From Gemmataceae bacterium (lineage in GTDB: Bacteria > Planctomycetota > Planctomycetia > Gemmatales > Gemmataceae), in contig JAIEQO010000736.1 in assembly GCA_019747655.1 (NCBI GenBank), positions 1 through 34,050 of the forward strand: a stretch of 34,050 nt of DNA. Direction: 5' to 3'. Below are positions 1-7,210 of the stretch, piece after piece. Under the pieces are notes generated by a model, which saw only the letters and a list, made by a program, of their open reading frames with translations, did not search any database and was not told where the DNA came from. The position numbers and the translations under genes were made by a program. Numbering within the stretch: position 1 is the first letter of the stretch; each line of letters begins with the position of its first letter.

Positions 1-890
1 ACCGCCACCTCCAGGGCCCGCAGGTCCGGCGGGGCGGCGTTCAACAGCGGCTGGGCCGTCGACAGCGTCAGGTTCACGTTCCCCCAGTCCTCCCCGGTCT
101 GTTGCTCGACGGCCGCCAGGTACTCCAGCGTCACCGGGTCCTTGTCCTTCGCCCCGGCCCGGAGCTTGTACACCGGCCGCCACCCGGCGCGCGACACCAG
201 GTAGCTCAGCCGGACCACCCCCGGCCCGGCCTTCTTGTCCACCAGCACGACCGCGTCCCGCTCGGTCCGGACCGACCCGCCGGCCCGCTCCCCGAGCAGC
301 CGCTTGGTGAACTCGGCCTGCTCCCCGAGGGCCTCGATCTGCTGCTTGATCTCCAGGGCGCCCTTCGCCCGCTTGGCCCGGTCGTCCTGGACGAACTTGG
401 CCAGGGTGATGATCTTCTCCGGGTCGAGCTGGCCCTTGTCCGTGACCGTCTCCAGCGACTTGGCGGTGAACCCTTCGAGCTTGTCCAGGAGCTTCAGGTT
501 CTCCTCGGCCGCCTTCAGGTCGGCCTGGAGCCCCTGGGTCTTCTGGGTCAGCGTCTTGAGCTGGGCGTCGAGCTTGCGGACCTCCTCCCGGGTGTCCTCG
601 GCGATCTGCCGGGTCCGGAACCGGACGCTCAGCACCCGCCCGGCGTCCCCGCCCTCGGCGTACAGCGAGGTCGGGATCACCTGCGGCGGCATCGGCGAGA
701 CCACCACCTCCGCCACCCCGGCCGCGTCCGGCAGCGTCACCTCCCGGGTGACGAGGGCGGTCGACTGGTACAGGGTGACGGCCGTGATCCGGCTCGCGGC
801 CGGCTTGACCGGGTCGGCCTTCGGGTCCTGGCCGCGGGCCGTTAACCCCAGGCCGGCGGTCAGGATGGCGAGGGCGAGGAAGCGGCTCAT
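1..890 (-). CDS. DUF4139/MuiA-like secreted protein, N-terminal part
   Basis: The gene runs off the left edge, so only about 296 N-terminal residues are present. It begins with a Sec-type signal peptide (MSRFLALAILTAGLGLTARG). A DUF4140-like beta region follows (ITAVTLYQSTALVTREVTLP), then a charged coiled coil at about residues 85-180, then the opening of the DUF4139 domain (VVRLSYLVSRAGWRPVYKLRA). This order is the usual one for 'mucoidy inhibitor MuiA family' proteins, whose biochemical role is unknown; the signal peptide implies an envelope or periplasmic location. I chose the ATG at 890 because the signal peptide starts there; the Shine-Dalgarno in front is weak. The plus-strand ORFs at 102 and 235 are shadows of this gene. 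Confidence 0.85.
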   Translation of the reverse strand, partial: MSRFLALAILTAGLGLTARGQDPKADPVKPAASRITAVTLYQSTALVTREVTLPDAAGVAEVVVSPMPPQVIPTSLYAEGGDAGRVLSVRFRTRQIAEDTREEVRKLDAQLKTLTQKTQGLQADLKAAEENLKLLDKLEGFTAKSLETVTDKGQLDPEKIITLAKFVQDDRAKRAKGALEIKQQIEALGEQAEFTKRLLGERAGGSVRTERDAVVLVDKKAGPGVVRLSYLVSRAGWRPVYKLRAGAKDKDPVTLEYLAAVEQQTGEDWGNVNLTLSTAQPLLNAAPPDLRALEVA

Positions 891-1001
891 GGTACACCGG
901 GGGAGTCGGTAATCGGGGGGACCCCTCCCCCCTTCGTTTTTCCCAGTTGCCGTAAACCGTTGCGGATTTTTCACATGGGTGCGATCGGCCGGCTGCCACC
1001 C

Positions 1002-1030
1002 GGCAACGGACTCTGACGCAACCCGTTGCC
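1002..1030. repeat. 8-bp inverted repeat in spacer
   Basis: GGCAACGG and CCGTTGCC are separated by 13 nt, in the spacer between the DUF4139 and VWA genes. A related CGTTGC word recurs just upstream (near 957). It could form a small hairpin in the 5' leader of the DUF4139 gene. No function is assigned. Confidence 0.4.
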
Positions 1031-1088
1031 CTGTCTGCCCTTTTACACGGTCCGCTCCGTTGCCGGACCCGGTCACGGTCCTGACCGA

Positions 1089-1130
1089 TTCGCTGGCCCC
1101 GGACCCAACCCCGGGTCCGGGGCCAGCGAA
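1089..1130. other. perfect 18-bp-stem hairpin
   Basis: The arms TTCGCTGGCCCCGGACCC and its exact complement enclose a 6-nt AACCCC loop. It lies 57 nt beyond the stop of the minus-strand VWA gene, so it may end or protect that transcript. Neither strand has a U-tract after the stem, so it is not a canonical intrinsic terminator. Confidence 0.6.
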
Positions 1131-1137
1131 CCACTCC

Positions 1138-1150
1138 AGTATACTATACT
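1138..1150. promoter_or_regulatory. 13-bp AT-rich palindrome AGTATACTATACT
   Basis: AGTATA-C-TATACT is a perfect odd palindrome in an otherwise GC-rich spacer, next to the large hairpin. It looks like a protein-binding site or part of a promoter, but no gene start lies close enough to assign it. Confidence 0.35.
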
Positions 1151-1186
1151 TTTGTGCAATAACAAGCCGGGTGGGGAAAATGCCCC

Positions 1187-2347
1187 CTACTTCCCGGCCT
1201 CGAACCCCCGGGCCTTGGCCTGCTCCCGGACGACGCCCCGGACGGCCTCGTCCAGCGCCTTCTCGGCGTCCGACTTCGGCTGCTTGGCCCGCTCGGCGTC
1301 GACCACCTTCTGCCGCTTGGCCGACAGCTCGGCCACCTGCTTCTGGATGTCCGCCCGCTCGTCGGCCTTCTTCTTGACGTAGGCCAGCCGCTCCTCCGGC
1401 TTCAGCTTCTTCAGCTCGTCCGGCAGCTCGTCCTCGGGGACCTTCGCCAGGTCGAAGTCCTTGTCCTCCTTCATCCGGTCCACGAGGTCCCACTCGCTGT
1501 TGCGGTACAGGGCCCCGGCCTTCGACGCGGCCCGGCCGAGGGCGGCGGTCGGGGCGGCGGCCCCGGCCGGGGCGGCGGCCAGGGCGTTCCGGTCCTGGGC
1601 CGCCTGGTTGGCGAACTTGTCCGCCCCGAGCTTGCCGTACCGGACGTAGGTGCCGTTCAGCTTGGCGTCGAGCTTCAGGATTTCCGCGTCGAACTCGGTC
1701 TTCACCGCGACCTCGGCGGCCGCCCGGTTCTGGTCGATGGAGAGCCCCTTCCCGCCGCACTGGGCCGCGAACCCCATCCACCCCGGGGCGATCCCGTCGG
1801 CCGCCGAGCCGCAGTAGATGGTGTTGACCACCACCCCGGCCTTCTTCGCCCGGGCGGCCGCGTCGGCCAGCGACACCTCCTTGTCCTGGTCGGCGGCCTC
1901 GTTGCCGCAGACGAAGATGACCTTCAGGGCCCCGTCGGCGGCCGACCACTTCTGCTCGGCCAGGGCCGCGGCCGTCACCCGGGCGACCAGCTCGGTCCCG
2001 CCGTTGGTCCGCAGCCCGTTGAGGGCCTTGTACACCTCGTCCAGGTCGGCCGTCAGGTCGACCTCCTTGCGGACCCAGCCGCTCTGCGGGGTGTAGGTGT
2101 CGTGCCCGTAGCTGTAGAGGGCGACCCGGAGGTCCGGGGTCGGCTTGAGCCGGGCCAACTCGTTGACGATGTCCCAGAGCTTGAGCTTGGCCGAGTCGAT
2201 CAGCCCGTTCATGCTGCCGGACACGTCCAGGCAGAGGACGAGGTCGATCGGCTTGGCGGCGACGGCGGGCTTGTCGGCGGCCCGGGCCGGGGCGGCGACG
2301 GCGGCCGCGACGACGGCGGCGGCGGCGAGACGTGAGGCGACGGACAT
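1187..2347 (-). CDS. secreted VWA-domain protein
   Basis: A 386-aa exported protein with a von Willebrand factor A domain. An Ala-rich signal peptide (about residues 1-24, ending APARAAD) precedes the VWA fold. The metal-ion-dependent adhesion site is visible as DVSGSMNG near residue 41 and the downstream TNGGTEL near residue 115. After the VWA domain come an Ala-rich linker and a Lys/Glu-rich, probably coiled-coil tail (about 280-386). The ORF track begins at 2482, but the ATG at 2347 is preceded by AGGAGG at good spacing and starts the signal peptide, so I use that start. VWA proteins of this type usually mediate metal-dependent protein contacts in the periplasm or at the surface. The binding partner cannot be read from the sequence. 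Confidence 0.85.
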   Translation of the reverse strand: MSVASRLAAAAVVAAAVAAPARAADKPAVAAKPIDLVLCLDVSGSMNGLIDSAKLKLWDIVNELARLKPTPDLRVALYSYGHDTYTPQSGWVRKEVDLTADLDEVYKALNGLRTNGGTELVARVTAAALAEQKWSAADGALKVIFVCGNEAADQDKEVSLADAAARAKKAGVVVNTIYCGSAADGIAPGWMGFAAQCGGKGLSIDQNRAAAEVAVKTEFDAEILKLDAKLNGTYVRYGKLGADKFANQAAQDRNALAAAPAGAAAPTAALGRAASKAGALYRNSEWDLVDRMKEDKDFDLAKVPEDELPDELKKLKPEERLAYVKKKADERADIQKQVAELSAKRQKVVDAERAKQPKSDAEKALDEAVRGVVREQAKARGFEAGK

Positions 2348-2563
2348 GCGGCCTCCTCCTGGGGCGGGCCGGGCCGGGGCGCTTCCTCCCCGGCCCGACC
2401 TCACCGGCGATTGTAACCGCCGGGCTGTAACGGAGGGGTAACGAAGGGGTTGGGACGAAGAGGGGGTGCGGTAGCGCCCCACCCGGGACGGCGGGTGCGG
2501 GACGAGTCGCCCAACAACTCCCCTCGACGGCGAAAGTGACAGCGGAGCAGCCGGGTAGGCGTC

Positions 2564-2585
2564 ACTTTGGCGTATACACCAAAGT
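2564..2585. promoter_or_regulatory. 22-bp near-perfect palindrome centred on GTATAC
   Basis: The half-site ACTTTGG is mirrored by CCAAAGT around a GTATAC core, with one mismatched pair in 22 bp. Its left end overlaps the GTCACTTT arm of a second inverted repeat. The length and symmetry fit a dimeric regulator operator or a recombinase-binding site for the downstream integrase. The choice is inference. Confidence 0.4.
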
Positions 2586-2803
2586 AGCCGCCCCGAGAGG
2601 CCCCGATTCGAGCGGCCGTCAGGCGGCTAACGACCCAGCTCAGCAGCGACAGCGGCCGAGTGAGTTACGAACTTCAGAAACCCTACCTGGCACCCTCGTC
2701 TGCTGCAACGGCTAGTTTGTGGAAGCGTGTTGCAGCGAAAACAGCCGGCTCGATCATTCTATCGGGTCAGCACTTGCGGCAAATCTCTGTCCTCTGAAAT
2801 CGC

Positions 2804-2828
2804 CTGCCCTCCCGGTCGTGGAGGGCAG
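2804..2828. other. hairpin upstream of integrase
   Basis: CTGCCCTC and GAGGGCAG form an 8-bp perfect stem with a 9-nt loop; GGAGGGCA recurs just after it. There is no U-run, so a leader structure or recombination arm site is as likely as a terminator. Confidence 0.35.
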
Positions 2829-2922
2829 ATGGAGGGCAATCGAGGGGTTGCGTTGGAGTTACGTCGGTGGGGGCGGACGCACCCTTCGGCGATACTTCAG
2901 GCGTCCTTTCGGAGTCCTCGTC

Positions 2923-4155
2923 ATGGCCTGGCTCGAACAGCACCGGACCTCTGGACATTATCATCTCTGCTTCCGTTTTGGAGGCAAGAAGTATCGTCGC
3001 ACCCTCGACACCAGCGACACGAAGTCGGCCGAGGCGACCCGACTTCGCTTCGAGGAAAACCTCGTCCTGCTCGAACGCGGCCGCTTCGAGCTTCCGCCGG
3101 ATGCCGACCTCATCACCTTTCTGCTCTCCGACGGCAAGTTAGCGGCACCGCCGGTCGTCGCCCCGTCGCCGCTCCTCGGCGATGTCTTCGACCGCTACCT
3201 CGCCACCTGCGGGAACGGATCGATGGAAGCGAACTCGCTGGAGATGCTGGTTCTCCACTTGAAGCAAATCCGCCGCAAGCTCGGCGACTCGTTCAAGCTC
3301 CAGCAGCTTTCGACCTCGCACTTGCAGGAATACGTCAACACGCGCGTCCGTGTCAAAGGCAACAAGTCGATTCCGCTCAGTACCGTGTCGCTGCAAAAGG
3401 AAATGGCGGCGTTCCGGGCCTGCTTCAACTGGGCCGTGCAGACGGGCATCCTGGAGGGCACGTTCCCGAACAAGGGACTGCGGTATCCCAAGGGCGAGGA
3501 CAAGCGGCCGTTCACGACCTGGGAGGACATCGAACGCCGAATCGGTCGCGGTGGCCTCGCGGCGGGCGAAATCAAGAAGTGGTGGGACTGCCTTTTCCTC
3601 GATCTCGGTCAGGTGGCCGAGTTCGTCGCGTTCATGGCAACGCACGGCTCAAAGCGGTGGATGCACCCGATGATTGCGACGGCGGCCCACACCGGGGCAC
3701 GGCGTAGCGAACTCGTCCGGCTCCACGTCGATGACGTGGACTTCCAGGGCAAGACCATTCTGATCCACGAACGCAAGCGTGTGAAGGGGCAACGCACGAC
3801 CCGGCGGGTTCCGCTCACGCCGTTCCTGGAGTCGGTACTCAAGAACTGGCTCGCCAAAGATCACACCGGAGGGCAGAACTTGTTCTTCGATCACGAAGAC
3901 GGCAAGGCGGTGCCGGTCACGGTGGACGATGCCGGCTGGCAGTTCGTGCTTTCGGTTCGCGGCTCGAAGTGGTGTGTGCTGCGAGGCTGGCACGTCCTGC
4001 GGCACTCCTTTGTCTCGAATCTCGCCGCCAAAGGTGTTGACCAGCGATTCATCGACGAGTTTGTGGGGCATAGCACGGAGGCTCAACGACGCCGCTACCG
4101 CCACCTGTTCCCGCACCAGCAGCGGCAGGTACTGTGCAACGTGTTCGGCCCCTGA
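2923..4155 (+). CDS. tyrosine recombinase / phage-type integrase
   Basis: A 410-aa site-specific recombinase. The N-terminal part (about 1-90) is a short basic beta region (HYHLCFRFGGKKYRRTLD), followed by a SAM-like core-binding domain (about 85-190) and the catalytic domain. The active-site set is complete: Arg260 in HTGARRSEL, a beta-hairpin with Lys (ERKRVKGQR), His357/Arg360 in WHVLRHSF, His383 in VGHSTE, and the nucleophile Tyr392 in RRRYRHL. I start at the ATG at 2923, which has GGAG 8 nt upstream; the track's extra 68 residues are Cys/Pro-rich and unlike the family. It would cut and rejoin DNA as a tetramer to integrate or excise an element. No excisionase or clear att repeats are visible, and the adjacent genes are broken, so it may be a stranded integrase. 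Confidence 0.9.
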   Translation: MAWLEQHRTSGHYHLCFRFGGKKYRRTLDTSDTKSAEATRLRFEENLVLLERGRFELPPDADLITFLLSDGKLAAPPVVAPSPLLGDVFDRYLATCGNGSMEANSLEMLVLHLKQIRRKLGDSFKLQQLSTSHLQEYVNTRVRVKGNKSIPLSTVSLQKEMAAFRACFNWAVQTGILEGTFPNKGLRYPKGEDKRPFTTWEDIERRIGRGGLAAGEIKKWWDCLFLDLGQVAEFVAFMATHGSKRWMHPMIATAAHTGARRSELVRLHVDDVDFQGKTILIHERKRVKGQRTTRRVPLTPFLESVLKNWLAKDHTGGQNLFFDHEDGKAVPVTVDDAGWQFVLSVRGSKWCVLRGWHVLRHSFVSNLAAKGVDQRFIDEFVGHSTEAQRRRYRHLFPHQQRQVLCNVFGP

Positions 4156-4176
4156 CTGCGAAAGGCATCCACTACA

Positions 4177-4205
4177 CCGTCCTGTCTCGAAAGACGGCGG
4201 GACGG
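4177..4205 (+). terminator. weak hairpin after integrase
   Basis: CCGTCC and GGACGG enclose an imperfect inner stem (GTC/GAC) around TCGAAA, 22 nt after the integrase stop. No U-tract follows, so any terminator role would be inefficient or Rho-assisted. Confidence 0.3.
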
Positions 4206-4624
4206 CGTTCGGCCTTGAATCGAAGCTTGTCAGCAACGCCCCAGCCATGCCATGATAACCCAACCCTTCGATTCGATGATGAGAAAATGACACCGGTATG
4301 ACATCACCACGAGACCCCAAACGGAAACTTGTCCCGCGAGGCAAGGCGAACGCCCAACGGCCGGACGACTTCGATGAAGTCCTCCGGCTGATCGACGCCG
4401 CGCGTGTTCGCGCCGTCGCCGCCGTTAACACGACTCTGATCGAACTTTACTGGCAGATCGGGGAGTACATCAGCCACAAGATCGCATCGGCCTCTTGGGG
4501 CGAGGGCGTTGTCGAGCAGCTCGCGGCCCACATTGCCCAGAAGCACCCCGGCTTGCAAGGCTTCACTCGCCGCAACCTGTTCAGAATGCGGCAGTTTTAC
4601 GAGACCTACCGGGCCGACGAGAAA

Positions 4625-4643
4625 GTGTCACCGCTGGTGACAC
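4625..4643. repeat. palindrome copy 1 inside DUF1016 gene
   Basis: GTGTCACC-GCT-GGTGACAC is a perfect 8-bp inverted repeat with a 3-nt centre, read in frame as part of KVSPLVTQ. It matches a second, longer copy 178 bp downstream. Confidence 0.7.
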
Positions 4644-4802
4644 AATTGCCCTGGACCCACCATTTGCTCATCCTCAGCAAATCGAAACGCTCGGAAGAAC
4701 GCGAATTCTACCTGCGTATGGCCACCTCACAGAAGTGGTCGAAACGTGAACTGGAACGGCAACTGAACGGGGCGCTTTTCGAGCAGGTCGTTCTCTCGCC
4801 GA

Positions 4803-4831
4803 CAAAAGTGTCACCGCCGGTGACACTTTTG
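4803..4831. repeat. palindrome copy 2 inside DUF1016 gene (29 bp, perfect)
   Basis: CAAAAGTGTCACCG and its exact reverse complement flank a single central C. It shares the GTGTCACCGC core with copy 1 and encodes KVSPPVT in frame. Two related in-frame palindromes suggest a REP-like element that the coding sequence tolerates. Confidence 0.75.
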
Positions 4832-4863
4832 CACCCCGATGCGTCGAGCATCTTCAAGGACAG

Positions 4864-5748
4864 CTACTTCTGGGTGACGCCTTTCGCCATCTCGCGTCTG
4901 ATCTCGGCGCGGGGCCGGGTGAGCCAGTCGTAGTGATTCCACCTCCGCTTCTTCAGCCGCGGCTCGTAACGGTCAGGGCGGTCCGCAACACGGTGGGTGG
5001 CGATGGCGGCGAGCAGATCCCGGTACAGGCGTGTGCGTTCGGTGGTGCCGGCCGCGCGAAACTCAAGTAGCGGCCGAAAGGCCGCCAGGGTTTGCAGGGC
5101 ACCCGTGAAGCTGATCGACCGCGGCACCGCGTCGTGTGTGGCCGCGGCCTGGGCCATCACGGTGCGGATCAGGTTGTACGCCAACACGTCCACCCACACT
5201 TCCTTGCGCGCCTGCTCCGGCGCCTTGCATCGCAACTCGCTCATCCCGATCGCACACTTGATCGACCGCAGGTCGAGTTCGTTGTTCCACCGCGCCCGGT
5301 ACAGCGCCGCCAGATCCTCCTTGGTCACCTGTCGCGGGTCCAGAAGCGTCGTCACCACCACGACCGACTTGGTCCGGAAGCCGGGTTGCGTGACCCGCAC
5401 CCGTGCCTCCCGGACCGTGATCGCCTCCGGCAGCGACCCGTACGTCTCCCGGTCCAGCGAGCGGATCGATGTCGGCTTGGCCCAGCGGACGATGTGGTCG
5501 TCGGGACCGAGGCGCTGCCCGCGTCTGAAGTCCGCCGAGCGGTGCGCCTTGTTCAGCCGGCTGACGAGATCGACGCCGCGCGCCTGGAGCATCTGGATGC
5601 TTGCCCAGTTGGCCGTCAGGCTGTCGGCCAGGATGACGTCGCCGGTGGCGAGCACGTCCCAAACTGGCGGAGCAGGCTGCATCACGCCGTCGAACAGAAA
5701 GTAGACACGCATCCCCCCTTCGCCGCGCCGAGATGCGTGTCGAACCAC
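4864..5748 (-). pseudogene. IS4-type transposase, C-terminal remnant
   Basis: The 294-codon frame matches the C-terminal two thirds of an IS4-superfamily DDE transposase. GDVILADS carries the second catalytic Asp. YRARWNNELDLRSIK fits the Y-x2-R-x3-E-x6-K signature exactly and carries the catalytic Glu. The N-terminal part with the first catalytic Asp is absent; upstream of about residue 15 the frame runs into the neighbouring hydrolase fragment (VRHASRRGEGG is that gene read in another frame). Its stop codon lies in DUF1016 sequence at the other end. It is therefore a non-functional remnant bounded by two broken genes. No clear terminal inverted repeats or target-site duplication were found. 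Confidence 0.8.
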
Positions 5749-6300
5749 TCGACAAACGCCGGTACCACGGTCAGGTTGTGTTTCGCCGTAAACGTGTGTT
5801 CCCCGCCCTCGATCACCAGCAGCTTGCTCTTCACCTTCGCCTTCTCCAGCGCCGCCAGCATGGTATTGCTGTGTTCGATGGTAACGAGTTCGTCCTTGTT
5901 ACCGTGGATGAGCAGCGTCGGCGGGGTTTTGGCAGTCGCGTGCAATACCGGGCTGTAGTCGCCGGCGAGCTTCGGATCGAACGTCAGCGGCTTCATCAGG
6001 GCTGTGCTCGCCTTGACCAACGGCGGTGGGTCACTCACCCACTTGCGGATGTCGGTCGGTGGACAGATCGCAACGGCGACGGCGATGCGGCTGCTCTGGC
6101 GAAGAACCTCGTCCTTCGCCTTCGGGTCGCCGTCGTCCCTGGTCGGACCAGACGGAATACCACCCGCCACTCTGGATGAGCAGCACGCCCGCCCCATTCG
6201 GTTTGGGCGGCGTGAACACGTCGAACGCCAGGGCCATGCCGTCCTTGCAGCCGTAACTACGTCGTGCCGAATCTTCACTCCGACGTCGGCCAAGACGCAC
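5709..6300 (-). pseudogene. alpha/beta hydrolase (acetylxylan-esterase/DLH-like), internally deleted
   Basis: Two frames carry parts of one hydrolase. The 5' part reads YGCKDGMALAFDVFTPP and PNGAGVLLIQSGGWYSV, a strand with the oxyanion region. The 3' part resumes in another frame at DDGDPKAKDEVLRQSS and continues through PPTLLIHGNKDELV (acid region) and GGEHTFTAKHN (catalytic His region), ending near FDTHLGAAKGG. The segment that would hold the GxSxG nucleophile is missing at about 6145, with a frame change at the same place. The signal peptide is also gone, and the 3' end meets the transposase remnant. The junction with the short TetR gene lies near 6300-6355. This is a pseudogene, and both ends appear to be recombination joints. 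Confidence 0.75.
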
Positions 6301-6353
6301 GGGGCCGAAGTGGAAATCACTGTGTGGATCAATAGTCTCATAGTCATTCGACA

Positions 6354-6836
6354 TCATTGTGTGTCTTTACCAGGATGGAGCGCATCAGGTGATCCAAGTA
6401 GGTCGGAGAGGAACCCTCGGAACTCCACAATCGTATCCGTGCACCGCAAGTCGGGTCGGAGCAACTCTCGAAGCATAAGACGGTGGGCCCACGGGAGCGA
6501 CTGGGTGTCCGGTACCGGGACGAAGAGGATTGTGAATAATCGCCCGATGCGCTCCCTTAGTGGGGCATCGCCCAGCGCGTCTTGAACGGTCACTCGGAAT
6601 CGCGATGCCGCGACTGCGACCGCCTCTCGAAACAGCGACTCTTTGCCCCGGAAGTGGTAACTCACAGCGGCGATGTTCGTCCCGCCCCGGGCCGCAATTT
6701 CCCGTACAGTGGTCCCGTGAAACCCCTTCTCGGCAAACTCCTCACCACCCGCCTCCAGTAGTCGTTCCCGAGTCCGAACCCCATCCCCACGCCGGGAAGC
6801 GTCCAGACCGACTGGAATCAGCTCGCGCGCTCGCCC
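6354..6836 (-). CDS. TetR-family regulator, probably C-terminally truncated
   Basis: A 160-aa protein with a clear TetR DNA-binding domain: RERLLEAGGEEFAEKGFHGTTVREIAARGG then TNIAAVSYHFRGKESLFREAV (about residues 20-70). The ligand-binding part starts like CecR/DUF1956 regulators (HRLMLRELLRPD), but the protein stops about 40-60 residues earlier than usual, where the broken hydrolase begins, so it may be partly inactive. I start at GTG 6836, which follows GAGGAA at good spacing; the track's start is a TTG further out. An operator-like palindrome lies 60 bp upstream, suggesting autoregulation. Its original target genes are not evident; the same operator type precedes the second TetR at 9575. 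Confidence 0.75.
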   Translation of the reverse strand, partial: GRARELIPVGLDASRRGDGVRTRERLLEAGGEEFAEKGFHGTTVREIAARGGTNIAAVSYHFRGKESLFREAVAVAASRFRVTVQDALGDAPLRERIGRLFTILFVPVPDTQSLPWAHRLMLRELLRPDLRCTDTIVEFRGFLSDLLGSPDALHPGKDTQ

Positions 6837-7210
6837 CACGGTACTTCCTCGCAGCCAAGTCGTATTGACCCCAACCAAGGTCGTCGCTAATTATTTTACT
6901 GTCCAGTAGGTTAACTAAAAGGTGAGTGATCGAGGGGGCGGCCGTCACTTCGTCATGGGCCGGATGTGCCGGACCGGCATGTGCTGGACCCTCGATCGAG
7001 GGATCTCAGGCCATGCTCAACGTCCGGGCCGTCCGCCAAGCCGGCCTCGCCGACCAGTTCCACCCCCACCACGCGACCAGTGAAGCGAGAAAAATCCACC
7101 AATACAACGACCTGCTCAAAAACTACCAACCGTTTGATTTTTGCGGATGACGGGATACATTCATACAGATCTCGCTACCGCAGGGCGCAATACCTATCCC
7201 AGTTCGCAAA
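6837..7210. other. intergenic region between TetR and efflux lipoprotein
   Basis: No gene is supported. An open frame at 6926-7150 (containing MLNVRAVRQAGLADQ) resembles nothing I recognise and may be a gene fragment. The stretch contains the operator-like block at 6895-6920. From about 7080 it becomes AT-richer, matching the composition of the following lipoprotein gene. Confidence 0.4.
6895..6920. promoter_or_regulatory. TetR-type operator, copy 1
   Basis: The core TACTG-TC-CAGTA (6897-6908) is a perfect 5+5 palindrome. The whole 26-bp block, TTTACTG...AGTA.GT.AA.TAAAA, matches the block upstream of the second TetR (9535-9560) at 21 of 26 positions. It lies 60 bp before the TetR start at 6836. 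Confidence 0.6.

Larger units (their letters stand above)
2348..2922. other. 575-bp intergenic region before the integrase
   Basis: I see no convincing gene here. The open frame at 2719 reaches into this stretch, but its first 68 codons look non-coding. The region holds AAAGTGAC (2533-2540) facing GTCACTTT (2561-2568), a near-perfect 22-bp palindrome, and a hairpin 95 bp before the integrase start. No tRNA or obvious attachment core was found by eye. Confidence 0.5.
4298..4933 (+). pseudogene. DUF1016 (YhcG-type) gene truncated before its PDDEXK domain
   Basis: Residues 1-190 match the DUF1016 N-terminal domain: a helical segment with LIELYWQIGEYIS, then GFTRRNLFRMRQFYETY, QLPWTHHLLIL, EEREFYLRMA and KRELERQLNGALFE. 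Family members then continue through a KD(A/S)Y...EFL motif into a PDDEXK nuclease-like domain, about 340-370 aa in all. Here similarity stops just after SIFKDSY; the remaining about 20 codons are the antisense of a transposase C-terminus. The nuclease half is missing from the window, so this is a broken gene. The start at ATG 4298 fits the family, with no strong Shine-Dalgarno. Intact homologues are often linked to mobile elements and defence islands, but their function is not settled. Confidence 0.8.

Noticed and set aside
2600-2922. tRNA gene as integrase attachment site
   Set aside because: No TTCGA-loop/acceptor pattern forming a cloverleaf could be found near either side of the integrase.
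4860-5712. Terminal inverted repeats of an intact IS
   Set aside because: CTACTTCTG at the left and CTACTTTCTG (complement) at the right look similar, but the match is short with an indel and the transposase lacks its N-terminal third, so this is not a complete element.
6926-7150. 74-aa ORF with MLNVRAVRQAGLADQ
   Set aside because: Possibly the start of a lost gene, but nothing recognisable and no ribosome-binding site; not reported as a gene.
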